This document shows positions 9,969-17,499 of a DNA stretch of 64,000 bases, piece by piece. The notes under the pieces are model-generated. The model was not told the DNA's origin. It worked only from the letters and a program-made list of their open reading frames with translations, and did no database searches. Every line of letters starts with the position of its first letter. The stretch's first letter is position 1. The stretch spans positions 86,370 to 150,369 of the forward strand of contig NZ_JACESE010000011.1 of the NCBI RefSeq assembly GCF_013911965.1, read 5' to 3'. The position numbers and the translations under genes were made by a program. This stretch comes from Phenylobacterium sp. (GTDB taxonomy: Bacteria > Pseudomonadota > Alphaproteobacteria > Caulobacterales > Caulobacteraceae).

Positions 9969-9996
9969 AGGTAGGGCGCTCGCCACGCCCTGCAAG
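9969..9996 (-). promoter_or_regulatory. Candidate RpoH (sigma-32) promoter of the class-A sHsp gene
   Basis: On the minus strand: CTTG, 17-base spacer, CCTACCT. The alphaproteobacterial heat-shock consensus is CTTG-N17/18-CYTATNTNNG; four of the five fixed or degenerate bases of CYTAT and the later T match. The site lies about 95 bases upstream of the start codon, leaving room for the thermometer-like leader. Confidence 0.55.
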
Positions 9997-10080
9997 ACCA
10001 ATTTTCTGCATGTTTTCAGAGGCGCGCGGCGGCGCGCGAGCGCACGCGGGGGTCCTACGGACGCCCGCGAAAAACGCGCC

Positions 10081-10302
10081 TCAGAACAGCGGCCCTTCGA
10101 ACTCCAGGAGCTTCGAGGGCCGGATCTTCAACGCCATGGCGGTGTGCCAGATGGTCAGGATGGTCGGGTTGCGGCGGCCCAACTCGAGTCCGCTGACATA
10201 GGCCCGGTCCACGCCCATCAGCTCGGCGAGCGCTTCCTGCGAAAGGCCTGCCTCGCCGCGGTATCGCCTGACGTTGGATCCTACGATTGTGCGAACGTCC
10301 AT
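10081..10302 (-). CDS. Small XRE-family helix-turn-helix regulator, 73 aa
   Basis: A single Cro/C1-type HTH domain fills residues 7-62; the pattern AGLSQEALAELMGVDRAYVS is the helix-turn-helix core, followed by the LELGRRNPTI helix. There is no sensor or dimerisation domain, so it probably acts as a dimer of bare HTH units. Such one-domain regulators often repress their own gene and neighbours. Its upstream region contains ACGCA-CTTAAT-TGCAC at 10338-10353, half of which matches the GTGCA-N6-TGCAC dyad seen at other promoters here. Neighbours are a class-A sHsp gene and an SRPBCC gene on the same strand. Confidence 0.85.
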   Translation of the reverse strand: MDVRTIVGSNVRRYRGEAGLSQEALAELMGVDRAYVSGLELGRRNPTILTIWHTAMALKIRPSKLLEFEGPLF

Positions 10303-10411
10303 GCCGACCTACCAACATGAACGAGGATTTTGATGCTACGCACTTAATTGCACGGTGAAGGCCTGGTTCCCACCTCGTTCAGGAACCCGGCGCGTCTTGT
10401 CCGGCGGCTCA

Positions 10412-10900
10412 TCAGGCGCTCAGCACCGCCCGAGCAGTCGGGCTCGCCGCCTCGGCGTATTCGCGCAGGATGTACGGCCAGCCGTCGGGCGAAGCCATGC
10501 CCCCGCGCAGCAAGTCTGCGCCCGCGCCGTGACGAGCGAAACCGCGATGCTCGACCTCCACGCGCGTCAGCTTGGAGCCCAGCGGGAGGAAGCGAACCTC
10601 GACCTCGCTCGCGCGCTCCGGCGGCTCCTGCCCCCGGTCGGCCGAAACCGCCCAGCTCAGCACCAGGCGCCGGTCAGGCTCGAACGCGCGCACTTCCCCC
10701 CAGTCAAGGCGACGGCCGCGCCGGTCGACCTCATACCAGCGACCGCCGGCGCGAGGCTCTATGGCGACGCCGGCGAGGTCGTCACGCGAGAAGGTGTAGG
10801 CCCTGGGCCACCAATCGCCGATCCGCTCGGCGAACACTCGAAAGGAATGCTGAACGGGCGCGCTGAGGGTGACGCCCGCCTTCACAGGTTCGTCCGTCAT
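10412..10900 (-). CDS. SRPBCC/AHSA1-like ligand-binding protein, 162 aa
   Basis: The sequence has the START/Bet v1-like helix-grip pattern of the SRPBCC family: the opening strand VTLSAPVQHSFRVFAERIGDWWP, a GGRWYEVDRRGRR strand pair, and the DWGEVRAFEPDRRLVLSW signature of AHSA1-type domains. A long C-terminal helix ends with WPYILREYAEAA. Such proteins bind hydrophobic ligands or act as Hsp90 co-chaperone-like folds; no ligand can be assigned. An EcfG-type site lies 50 bases upstream. It ends 110 bases ahead of the XRE gene. Confidence 0.75.
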   Translation of the reverse strand: MTDEPVKAGVTLSAPVQHSFRVFAERIGDWWPRAYTFSRDDLAGVAIEPRAGGRWYEVDRRGRRLDWGEVRAFEPDRRLVLSWAVSADRGQEPPERASEVEVRFLPLGSKLTRVEVEHRGFARHGAGADLLRGGMASPDGWPYILREYAEAASPTARAVLSA

Positions 10901-10951
10901 GGTGATGCTCCGAAGCGCCGCCGCGCCCCCTCCGGCGCTGCGGCCTGAGTG

Positions 10952-10977
10952 AACGCAGACGCCGGGCCTCCAGTTTC
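10952..10977 (-). promoter_or_regulatory. Candidate EcfG-type promoter of the SRPBCC gene
   Basis: Minus strand GAAAC-N17-CGTT, the same one-mismatch form and spacing as at 2101 and 20729. It lies in the 81-base gap between ftsH and the SRPBCC gene, which implies that the SRPBCC gene is transcribed separately from ftsH. Confidence 0.45.
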
Positions 10978-10981
10978 CGTC

Positions 10982-12814
10982 TCACGCGGCGGAAGACCTA
11001 CGAGCCTCGCCGTCCGGCGCGCCGGCGAGCTCCGCAAGCTCGGCTTCATCCAAGGTCTCCTTTTCGAGCAGCAGCCGGGCGCCGCGCTCGAGCGCGCCGC
11101 GGCGGCTTTCGAGAATCTCCACCGTGCGCGCGAACGCCGCCTCGACGAGGGCGCGCACCTCCTCGTCGATCGCGTCGGAGGTCGCCTCGCCGAAGTCCTT
11201 GTCCCGCAGGAAGGGCGCCGGCGCGTCGCCGGTGGCGAGGAACGAGCGCGGCTCCCGGTCGTAGGAGACCGGGCCCAGCCGATTCGACATGCCGTAGCGC
11301 GTGACCATGCTGCGGGCGATGTCGGTGACCTTGCGCAGGTCGTCGGCCGCTCCGGTCGAGAGATGGCCGTAGATGATCCACTCCGCGGCGCGGCCGCCGA
11401 GCAGGGCGCACATCTTGTTCTCGAGCTCCTCGCGGGTCATCAGGAACCGGTCCTCGGTCGGGCGCTGGATGGTGTATCCGAGCGCCCCCACCCCGCGCGG
11501 AATGATCGAGACCTTATGCACCTGCTCGACGCCAGGCAGCGCGAGGCCGACGAGGGCGTGACCCATCTCATGATGGGCCACCACCTCCCGTTCCTTCGGA
11601 TTGAGGATGCGGTTGCGCTTCTCCAGGCCGGCGATGATCCGCTCCACCGCCTCATTGAAGTCGGTCATGGTGATCGCGGCCGCGCGGCGGCGGGTGGCCA
11701 GCAGGGCCGCCTCATTGACCAGGTTGGCGAGGTCGGCCCCCGTGAAGCCTGGGGTGAGGGCCGCCACCTTTTCGAGGTCCACTTCCGGCGCGAGCTTCAC
11801 CTTGCGGGTATGCACCTTCAGGACCTCCACCCGGCCCTTCTTGTCGGGCCGGTCCACCAGGACCTGGCGATCGAACCGGCCGGCGCGCAGAAGCGCCGGA
11901 TCGAGGATCTCGGGCCGGTTGGTGGCGGCGAGCAGCACCAGGCCGGTGCTGGAGTCGAAGCCGTCCATCTCGACCAGCAGCTGATTGAGCGTCTGCTCCT
12001 TTTCGTCGTGGCCGCCGTAGGCGTAGAGGCCGCGCGCCCGGCCGAGCGCGTCCAGCTCGTCGATGAAGATGATGGCGGGCGCCTTCTGGCGCGCCTGCTC
12101 GAAGAGGTCGCGGACCCGCGCGGCGCCCACGCCCACGAACATCTCCACGAACTCCGAGCCGGAGATGGAGAAGAAGGGAACCTTGGCCTCGCCGGCGACG
12201 GCCTTGGCCAGCAGCGTCTTGCCGGTGCCGGGCGGCCCCACCAGCAGCACGCCCTTGGGCATGCGGCCGCCCAGGCGGCCATACTCCTGAGGATTCTTCA
12301 GGAAGTCGATGATCTCGCGCAGCTCGTCCTTGGCTTCGTCGACCCCAGCGACGTCGGCGAAGGTGACGCCGGTGTTGGCCTCGACATAAATCTTCGCCCG
12401 GCTGCGGCCCACCTGCATGAGGCCGCCCGCGCCGGCCGCCTTCTGCCCCAGGTACATCCACAGGCCGAAGAAGAGCAGCACCGGGATCACCCAGGAGAGC
12501 AGGTCCCGGAGGAAGGTGTTCTCAATCTGGCCGGTATAGGTGACGCCGTGCTGCTGGAGTTCGCGCGCGAGCTCCGGCTCGACCCGTGTGGTGACGAAGG
12601 CCTTCTTGCCTTCGAGGGGCTCTTTCAGGCGACCCTGCACGAAGCGGTCGGAGACCCCGACCTCGGCCACCTTGCCGTCCCGCAGCAGCTGCTGGAACTG
12701 GCTGTAGGGGATTTGCGCGACCTGGGTTGCGGCCGCGATGTAGTGCTGGATCGCGATCACGCCGAAGAAGGCGATGATCCAGTAGATGACGTGGAAGCGG
12801 GTCTGCTTGTTCAT
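10982..12814 (-). CDS. ftsH: ATP-dependent zinc metalloprotease FtsH, 610 aa
   Basis: Two membrane segments (about 9-25 and 106-122) flank a periplasmic domain. The AAA+ module has Walker A GPPGTGKT at 193-200, Walker [10 protein letters not shown] near 249, and the second region of homology [21 protein letters not shown]. The protease domain carries HEMGH at 415-419. FtsH extracts and degrades misfolded membrane proteins and regulators such as RpoH. The stretch [20 protein letters not shown] replaces the usual Gly-rich pore-proximal loop, as in the FtsH of heat-resistance loci, which is an accessory copy next to the housekeeping gene. The gene follows a DUF6491 gene by 40 bases. Confidence 0.95.
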   Translation of the reverse strand: MNKQTRFHVIYWIIAFFGVIAIQHYIAAATQVAQIPYSQFQQLLRDGKVAEVGVSDRFVQGRLKEPLEGKKAFVTTRVEPELARELQQHGVTYTGQIENTFLRDLLSWVIPVLLFFGLWMYLGQKAAGAGGLMQVGRSRAKIYVEANTGVTFADVAGVDEAKDELREIIDFLKNPQEYGRLGGRMPKGVLLVGPPGTGKTLLAKAVAGEAKVPFFSISGSEFVEMFVGVGAARVRDLFEQARQKAPAIIFIDELDALGRARGLYAYGGHDEKEQTLNQLLVEMDGFDSSTGLVLLAATNRPEILDPALLRAGRFDRQVLVDRPDKKGRVEVLKVHTRKVKLAPEVDLEKVAALTPGFTGADLANLVNEAALLATRRRAAAITMTDFNEAVERIIAGLEKRNRILNPKEREVVAHHEMGHALVGLALPGVEQVHKVSIIPRGVGALGYTIQRPTEDRFLMTREELENKMCALLGGRAAEWIIYGHLSTGAADDLRKVTDIARSMVTRYGMSNRLGPVSYDREPRSFLATGDAPAPFLRDKDFGEATSDAIDEEVRALVEAAFARTVEILESRRGALERGARLLLEKETLDEAELAELAGAPDGEARRSSAA

Positions 12815-12854
12815 GGACGCCTCGCGCGATCAGGAGCGGGCCCCAAGGCGCGCC

Positions 12855-13241
12855 TCAGGGCTTCGCGCCCTTTGGGAGCGCGGCCACCTCCGTGGGGCTC
12901 AGTTTGCGCACGTTGCGGACCATGCATTTCTGCGGACCGATGGCGGAGGGCGTCACGATCTCAGCGTCCAAGCCCGAGCAGATGGTGGAGCCGCCGCGGG
13001 ATATCAGGGCGATCTTCTGCGTCCAGTCCACGTCGGGACAAGGCCCGAAGAGCTCCAGCTGATAGTAGTCCTTGACGCCCACTCGCAGGTTCACCGTGCG
13101 GTCGCCCTGCGCGGCGAAGCTGTTCACCTGATGGTTCCAGAAGCATTGCCGCGGCTGACTCGGCTTGTCGGCTGAGACGGCCGGCGCGGCGCCGACCCCG
13201 ATCAACAGGGCCGTCGCGGCGGCCAAGACCCTTGTCCTCAT
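12855..13241 (-). CDS. DUF6491-type secreted protein, 128 aa
   Basis: A signal peptide spans residues 1-24 (MRTRV, Ala/Leu core, cleavage near VSADKP). The mature part has the pattern CFWNHQVNSF, VNLRVGVKDYYQLELFGPCP and a terminal cysteine-containing segment (CMVRNVRKLSP), characteristic of DUF6491 proteins of Caulobacterales and relatives. Function unknown; four cysteines could form disulfides in the periplasm. I chose ATG 13241 because GGAGGA lies 10 bases upstream; the frame itself runs to 14339 but without a site. It probably forms an operon with ftsH from an RpoH-like promoter at 13282. Confidence 0.75.
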   Translation of the reverse strand: MRTRVLAAATALLIGVGAAPAVSADKPSQPRQCFWNHQVNSFAAQGDRTVNLRVGVKDYYQLELFGPCPDVDWTQKIALISRGGSTICSGLDAEIVTPSAIGPQKCMVRNVRKLSPTEVAALPKGAKP

Positions 13242-13281
13242 TTCAAAGATCCTCCTTCCAAAGGATCCCCCGACGCGGGCG

Positions 13282-13309
13282 ATATAGAGCGGGGCGCCCG
13301 GCGCGGAAG
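13282..13309 (-). promoter_or_regulatory. Candidate RpoH promoter of the DUF6491-ftsH unit
   Basis: Minus strand CTTC, 17-base spacer, TCTATAT. The -10 part matches the alphaproteobacterial heat-shock form CYTATNT at all but the first base, the -35 part at 3 of 4. Distance to the start codon is about 40 bases. ftsH is a known RpoH target in Caulobacter and other Proteobacteria. Confidence 0.45.
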
Positions 13310-13330
13310 ACGGCGCGGCGGCCGGCCCGC

Positions 13331-13942
13331 TCAGGCGGAAACCAGAGCGCCGTGGCGGGCATATCGCCGGACCTCGTGCTCGGCGGTGATCGCGGGATGC
13401 TCGCGGGCGGCGCGCCAGAGGTCTGAGGATCCGATGCTGCCGTGGGGACCATGGCGGCCGATGGTCAACGCCGTCCGGTGCGCCTCCGCGCTCGTCCATT
13501 CGGCAAGATTGTAGACGGACGCGCCGTCGCGGCCGGCGAAGAAGTTGGCCGTCAGCAGACCTTCCGGCGGCGTCGCATCGCCGTCGAGGGCCCGCAGCAC
13601 CGTGGACACCCAGTCCCGCTGGGCGGCGGGATCCGGGGCCTTCAGCGGCTGGCGAACGACCACCAGGCAGCCGGGCGCTTCGCTCCGCTCCGCCCGCCAC
13701 GAGGCGATCCGTTGCGCATCGGCGGACCAGGCCAGCTCGGCGTTGTGGACATGCGGCGCTTCGGGACAAGGCTCCCAGGCGATCGCCAGCAAGGCGGGCG
13801 CATCGAGGTCGTCGAAGAGCTGCAGCCGAGAGTCTGTTCCGATGACATTCCGCGCCGCCGCCGAGCGGTTGGCGGCGTTCGGGAACACCCAGCGCCAGAT
13901 GCGAACGGTTTCGGCATCGCTGGCGCCGATGAGGCCGGTCAT
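13331..13942 (-). CDS. ABM-like dimeric alpha/beta-barrel protein, 203 aa
   Basis: The C-terminal half carries LVVVRQPLKAPDPAAQRDWV and LLTANFFAGRDGASVYNLAE, WTSAEAHRTAL, the pattern of antibiotic-biosynthesis-monooxygenase (ABM) ferredoxin-like folds. The N-terminal half has a weaker repeat of the same strand-helix layout (LLAIAWEPCPEAPHVHNAEL), so it may be a two-domain pseudo-dimer. The ATG at 13942 has AAGGAGG upstream; the open frame continues to 14017. ABM-like proteins range from monooxygenases to unclassified stress proteins; no cofactor residues can be assigned. It is divergent from the RcnB-like gene. Confidence 0.55.
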   Translation of the reverse strand: MTGLIGASDAETVRIWRWVFPNAANRSAAARNVIGTDSRLQLFDDLDAPALLAIAWEPCPEAPHVHNAELAWSADAQRIASWRAERSEAPGCLVVVRQPLKAPDPAAQRDWVSTVLRALDGDATPPEGLLTANFFAGRDGASVYNLAEWTSAEAHRTALTIGRHGPHGSIGSSDLWRAAREHPAITAEHEVRRYARHGALVSA

Positions 13943-14055
13943 CTCGATCCTCCTTGAGATAGCGCGAGCCGCGCAGGGGCCCGCGATACGGCGCCTTGCA
14001 GCGCCCTTGACAGCCATCAGCTAGGGCGCGGCAAACGCGGTGCAACACGGCCCGT

Positions 14056-14083
14056 CTTGAAGGCCGGCCGGCGCGCGATACCT
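14056..14083 (+). promoter_or_regulatory. Possible RpoH promoter of the RcnB-like gene
   Basis: CTTGAA followed after 17 bases from CTTG by GATACCT. The -35 hexamer is excellent, the -10 part matches the T-A and later T of CYTATNT only. It lies 55 bases upstream of the start codon. Confidence 0.3.
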
Positions 14084-14137
14084 CGTCCTTCAGCCGCGCT
14101 TTTGCGGCGGCCGAAAAACATCTCGAGAGGTGAGACG

Positions 14138-14485
14138 ATGAAGCGTCTGGCTGCGGCCCTGGCCGCGGTGCTGGCGTTCGGCGCCTCCGTGGCGTCGGCG
14201 CACCCGCACCGGGAGGGCTACTGGGTCTATCACGGCCGGCACTGGCCGGTTTACCGCGAAGTCTATGTCCCGCCGCCCGGCTGGATCGAGCGGCGCTGGA
14301 TCGTCGGCGAGCGACTGCCGCCGGCCTACTACGGCCCACCCTATGTGATCGTGGACTGGCGCGCGCGGCATCTGCGCAAGCCGCCGCGGGGCCACCACTG
14401 GGTTCGGGTCGGCGACGACGTCGTGCTGGCGGCGATCGCCAGCGGCCTGATCACCGAGGTGATCCGGGGCGTCTACGCCCGCTAG
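14138..14485 (+). CDS. RcnB-like periplasmic protein, 115 aa
   Basis: A signal peptide covers residues 1-22 (MKRLAAALAAVLAFGASVASA). The mature protein is rich in Tyr, Trp, His and Pro and ends with the RcnB family pattern RKPPRGHHWVRVGDDVVLAAI, seen in the Ni/Co homeostasis protein RcnB and in many alphaproteobacterial envelope proteins. The role in metal handling is known only for E. coli RcnB; here the protein may simply be an envelope stress factor. ATG 14138 follows GAGAGGTGAG. A large hairpin follows the stop codon. Confidence 0.75.
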   Translation: MKRLAAALAAVLAFGASVASAHPHREGYWVYHGRHWPVYREVYVPPPGWIERRWIVGERLPPAYYGPPYVIVDWRARHLRKPPRGHHWVRVGDDVVLAAIASGLITEVIRGVYAR

Positions 14486-14495
14486 CCGCCTCCGA

Positions 14496-14523
14496 GGCGC
14501 CGCAGGCGAGCGCCTGCGGCGCC
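14496..14523 (+). terminator. Strong hairpin after the RcnB-like gene
   Basis: Perfect inverted repeat with 13-base arms (14496-14508 and 14511-14523) and a two-base centre, 10 bases after the stop codon. The following TGTCGTGCTTTG has no real T-run, so termination may be partial and the host-attachment gene may share the transcript. Confidence 0.55.
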
Positions 14524-14552
14524 TGTCGTGCTTTGTTGGATGGAGTGATGCG

Positions 14553-15005
14553 ATGACCGACAGAATTGAGACCCTCGTCATCCTGGCCGACGGCGTTCAG
14601 GCCCGCGGCCTTGCCGAGCGCCGGCGCCACGGCCCCCTGGCCGAGCTTGCGAGCTGGTCGCTCAAGGCCGACGAGCACGACCGGCACTGGGCGCGCACGC
14701 ATGGGGGGACGGTGAACGACCGCATGGGCTACGGCCGCGACAATGTCCTGGAGGCGCCGCCGGCCGAGGCGGCCGAGAAGCGCTTCCTCGAAGGCGTGGC
14801 CGAACGGCTCAACCGCAGCGCCGCGGCCGGCCAGTTCGAGAAGCTCGTGCTGATGGCGCCGCCCCGCGCCCTGGGCGTGCTTCGCCATGCGCTCAAGCCC
14901 GCCGTCGCGCGGCGGATCGAGGTGACGGACGACCACGAGCGCATCAAAGCAAGCGCTGAGGACGTGCGGCTGATCCTGCGCGATCTTCGCATCCCGGAGC
15001 GCTGA
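14553..15005 (+). CDS. Host attachment family protein, 150 aa
   Basis: The sequence matches the 'protein required for attachment to host cells' family (host attachment protein, about 140-150 residues). It opens with the ILADGVQARGL strand and has NDRMGYGRDNVLEAPPAEAA followed by a FLEGVAERLNRSAAAGQFEK helix and LVLMAPPRALGVLRHAL. It resembles the eRF1/Dom34 core and baeRF folds, which bind ribosome-related targets. The name comes from an Agrobacterium phenotype; the molecular role is unsettled. It commonly occurs beside sHsp and other stress genes in Alphaproteobacteria. Confidence 0.85.
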   Translation: MTDRIETLVILADGVQARGLAERRRHGPLAELASWSLKADEHDRHWARTHGGTVNDRMGYGRDNVLEAPPAEAAEKRFLEGVAERLNRSAAAGQFEKLVLMAPPRALGVLRHALKPAVARRIEVTDDHERIKASAEDVRLILRDLRIPER

Positions 15006-15082
15006 CCGAGCGCCTCTGTATGGAGATGAGGCGGCGCTCAACGGCGGCCTCGCCGCCCCTGTTCCGACGCTCGCGCGGTCTT

Positions 15083-15108
15083 GGAACCGGCCTCGGAACA
15101 GAGTCGTT
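15083..15108 (+). promoter_or_regulatory. EcfG-type promoter upstream of class-A sHsp gene
   Basis: GGAAC-N17-CGTT, an exact match to the alphaproteobacterial general-stress consensus. It would give a leader of about 230 bases before the start codon at 15343. Confidence 0.65.
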
Positions 15109-15321
15109 CAACGCGCGCCTCCCAAGGCAGAGGATCCTTCTTGAGCAAGCCGGCGCAGGCTGCGTAGCAAAGCGCCTGCGCCGGAACATGCCGCCTCCCC
15201 TCCCCCGCCTGTCCTCTCCAGAATTGGGATTGTGCGGGCCCCGCCTCGACCTAAATCCAGCTCAAGGCCGCGGCGCCTCTGCTGGGTCGCGGCCCGTCGC
15301 CAAGTCGGCGTCAGATCCACG

Positions 15322-15336
15322 TTGCTTCGAGGAGGA
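15322..15336 (+). promoter_or_regulatory. ROSE-like UUGCU/Shine-Dalgarno element
   Basis: TTGCT, six bases, AGGA, immediately ahead of the start codon at 15343. The same arrangement stands before the class-A sHsp gene at 9874. In ROSE thermometers the U(U/C)GCU motif pairs imperfectly with the Shine-Dalgarno sequence at low temperature. Confidence 0.55.
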
Positions 15337-15342
15337 CTGGAG

Positions 15343-15876
15343 ATGAGAGCCCTGAACCTTTCGCCGCTCTACGGTTCCATGGTCGGAGCCGAGCGCCTGG
15401 TCGGCGCTTTGGAGAACGCCCTGCGCATGCCGGACGAGACGAGCTATCCGCCCTACGACATCGAGAAGCTTGCCGACGACCAGTACCGCATCTCTTTCGC
15501 CGTGGCCGGCTTCGGCCCCGACGAGCTCGAGATCGTCGCCGAGCCCAACCAGCTGACCGTCAGCGGCCGCAAGGCGAGCTCGGACGAGCCGCGACAGTAT
15601 CTGCACCGCGGCATCGCCACTCGGGCGTTCGACCGGCGGTTTGAATTGGCTGACTACGTCGTGGTCAGCCGGGCGACCTACGACAACGGCATGCTGAACA
15701 TCGAGCTGAAGCGCGAACTGCCCGAGGCGGTGAAGCCCCGCCGGATCGGCATCCGCACGCCGGAGGTGGTCTCGAACGCGAGGCCGCAGCCCGCCGGCGA
15801 GGCCGCCGCATCCGGCGCGCCGGCCAACGACGCGTCCCAGGAGAAACCGAAGCGCGCCCGGCGCAAGGCCGCCTGA
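15343..15876 (+). CDS. Small heat shock protein, IbpA-like class A with basic tail, 177 aa
   Basis: The alpha-crystallin domain starts at YPPYDIEKLADDQYRI (about residue 35) and contains FAVAGFGPDELEI, AEPNQLTVSGRK and NGMLNIELKRELPEA, then KPRRIGI. It is close to the sHsp encoded at 9398. A 40-residue C-terminal extension rich in Ala, Pro and Lys/Arg (ending KPKRARRKAA) is unusual for sHsps and could bind nucleic acid or alter oligomer size; that is inference. The start at 15343 is fixed by AGGAGGA 7 bases upstream. Expression is likely set by EcfG and by a ROSE-like leader. Confidence 0.92.
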   Translation: MRALNLSPLYGSMVGAERLVGALENALRMPDETSYPPYDIEKLADDQYRISFAVAGFGPDELEIVAEPNQLTVSGRKASSDEPRQYLHRGIATRAFDRRFELADYVVVSRATYDNGMLNIELKRELPEAVKPRRIGIRTPEVVSNARPQPAGEAAASGAPANDASQEKPKRARRKAA

Positions 15877-15934
15877 CCTTCCCGGCGGGCAGCGGGCCGG
15901 CGCCGCCGAGCCCGCTCCTGCGCCGGGGCCTGAC

Positions 15935-16225
15935 ATGTGTCGAACCATGCGATCCGTCACACCCGACGACATCCGCCGCGAACACGACGCGGCGATCGCC
16001 TCCCTCACAAGCGACCAGCGGCACAGCCTCTGGCGGCAACGTCACGCGCGCCAGATGATGAATTTCAACGGCCTCAGCGAACGCCAGAACCTCGAGGTGC
16101 TTTTCGAACGGGAGGCCGCGCAACGCAACGCCGACGCCGAACTCCTGGACGCCGAAACGCGCGAGCGCCAAGCCAACGACAATGCGGTCCTCGGGCGCCA
16201 GAGCGCAGGAGGGGCCGGGTCGTGA
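15935..16225 (+). CDS. Small charged protein at the head of the pta-ackA operon, 96 aa
   Basis: Not recognised. The protein is hydrophilic and helical: RREHDAAIASLTSDQRHSLW and RQNLEVLFEREAAQRNADAE suggest a helical hairpin or coiled coil. There is no membrane segment. An alternative start is ATG 15947. Its stop overlaps the GTG start of the pta gene by four bases (GTGA), so translation is probably coupled and the protein may act with Pta and AckA. Confidence 0.6.
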   Translation: MCRTMRSVTPDDIRREHDAAIASLTSDQRHSLWRQRHARQMMNFNGLSERQNLEVLFEREAAQRNADAELLDAETRERQANDNAVLGRQSAGGAGS

Positions 16226-17499
16226 GACGCGTGGAGATCGCCGCCCACGACCAGCCCGACGGCGGCGCGGCGTGGCTGATGATCCGCCGCTACCGACGTC
16301 AGAGCGGCTATGACTACTACGTCACCGCGTCACCAGGGCTGGAGGCGCGCCTGCCGCGGCCTTTGCCGATCGGCGGCCTCGGCTTTGCGACCTATGAGGC
16401 CGCCCACCTCTTCAGCCAGGGCCTCGCGGCCGCTCAGGCTGTGGACACGCTCTATGTGACCTTCTCGCCGCCGGAACACGCCGGCCACTGGCCCGCGCTG
16501 GCTCTCAGCCCGATCCATCCCTGCGAGGCCGACAACCTCTTCGAGGCGGACGCCGAGGCGGAGACCGAGGCCGTACAGCCGCCGCCCGGCGAATGGCTCG
16601 ATGCGCTGCTGGAGCGCTGCGCCGGGAAGCCGCCTGTCCCCACAGCGGTCGCGCACCCCTGCGATGCGGCCGCGCTGGGCGCCGCCATGGAGGCGGCCCA
16701 GCGAGGCTTCATCACCCCGCTGCTGGTGGGACCCGAGGCCAAGATCCGCCGCGCCGCCGAGGCGGCCGGCGTGGATTTGCGCGGGGTGCAGATCATCCCG
16801 GAGCCGCATAGCCATGCGGCGGCGGCCCAGGCCGTCGCCCTGGTCCGGGCCGGCCAGGCCCAGCTGCTGATGAAGGGGTCGCTGCATACGGACGAGCTGA
16901 TGCACGCGGTCCTCGACACCGCGCGCGGCCTGCGCACGGAACGGCGCGTGAGCCATGTCTATATCGTCGAGGCGCCCGCCTATCCGCGGCCGTTGCTCAT
17001 CACCGACGCGGCGATCAACATCAGCCCCTCGCTCGAGGACAAGCGCGACATCCTGCAGAACGCCATCGACCTGGCGCATGTGATGGGCATCCGCACGCCC
17101 CGGGTGGCGGTGCTCTCCGCAGTGGAGACCGTCAACGCCAAGATCCAGTCCACCCTCGACGCCGCCGCGCTCTGCAAGATGGCGGACCGCGGTCAAATCT
17201 CCGGCGCGCTGATCGACGGGCCGCTCGCCTTCGACAACGCCATCAGCCCGCAAGCGGCGCAGGACAAGGGCATCCGTTCGGCGGTCGCCGGGCGCGCCGA
17301 CATCCTCGTCACACCCGACCTGGTCTCCGGCAACGTGCTGGCCAAGCAGCTCACCTTCCTGGCCGCCGCCGAGGCGGCCGGCGTGGCGCTCGGCGCGCGA
17401 GTCCCCATCATCCTCACCAGCCGCGCCGATGCGGAGCGCACACGGGTCGCCTCCTGCGCGGTGGCGGCGCTGATGGCGAGTGAAGGAGCCCAGCCGTGA
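16222..17499 (+). CDS. pta: Phosphate acetyltransferase with a novel N-terminal domain, 425 aa
   Basis: Residues about 125-425 are a PTA/PTB domain, with AMEAAQRGFITPLLVGPEAK, a GSLHTDELMHAVL segment and LLITDAAINISPSLEDKRDI plus GPLAFDNAIS, as in phosphotransacetylases that convert acetyl-CoA and phosphate into acetyl phosphate. The first 105 residues are not the MaoC domain often fused to this branch. They instead match the separate 99-aa protein encoded at 25232 (YYVTASPGLEAR versus YFIDVSPALEPK; the GG-G-x-A-x-x-E-A-A and TLYV/TIYV segments). Start GTG 16222 has AGGAGG upstream and overlaps the previous stop. ackA overlaps its end by four bases. Confidence 0.88.
   Translation: MRRVEIAAHDQPDGGAAWLMIRRYRRQSGYDYYVTASPGLEARLPRPLPIGGLGFATYEAAHLFSQGLAAAQAVDTLYVTFSPPEHAGHWPALALSPIHPCEADNLFEADAEAETEAVQPPPGEWLDALLERCAGKPPVPTAVAHPCDAAALGAAMEAAQRGFITPLLVGPEAKIRRAAEAAGVDLRGVQIIPEPHSHAAAAQAVALVRAGQAQLLMKGSLHTDELMHAVLDTARGLRTERRVSHVYIVEAPAYPRPLLITDAAINISPSLEDKRDILQNAIDLAHVMGIRTPRVAVLSAVETVNAKIQSTLDAAALCKMADRGQISGALIDGPLAFDNAISPQAAQDKGIRSAVAGRADILVTPDLVSGNVLAKQLTFLAAAEAAGVALGARVPIILTSRADAERTRVASCAVAALMASEGAQP

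Larger units (their letters stand above)
15006..15342 (+). promoter_or_regulatory. 337-bp leader region with EcfG promoter, hairpin and ROSE-like element
   Basis: No gene is seen in this gap. It contains an exact EcfG-type promoter (15083-15108), an 11-bp inverted repeat (15150-15160 with 15174-15184) with a 13-base loop, and a UUGCU-N6-AGGA element (15322-15336) at the ribosome-binding site of the sHsp gene. The hairpin lies within the predicted transcript, about 160 bases before the start codon. A second promoter closer to the gene may exist but I could not find one. Confidence 0.55.

Noticed and set aside
10081-10302. Antitoxin of a toxin-antitoxin pair
   Set aside because: No toxin-like small gene overlaps or adjoins the XRE gene; neighbours are an sHsp gene and an SRPBCC gene.
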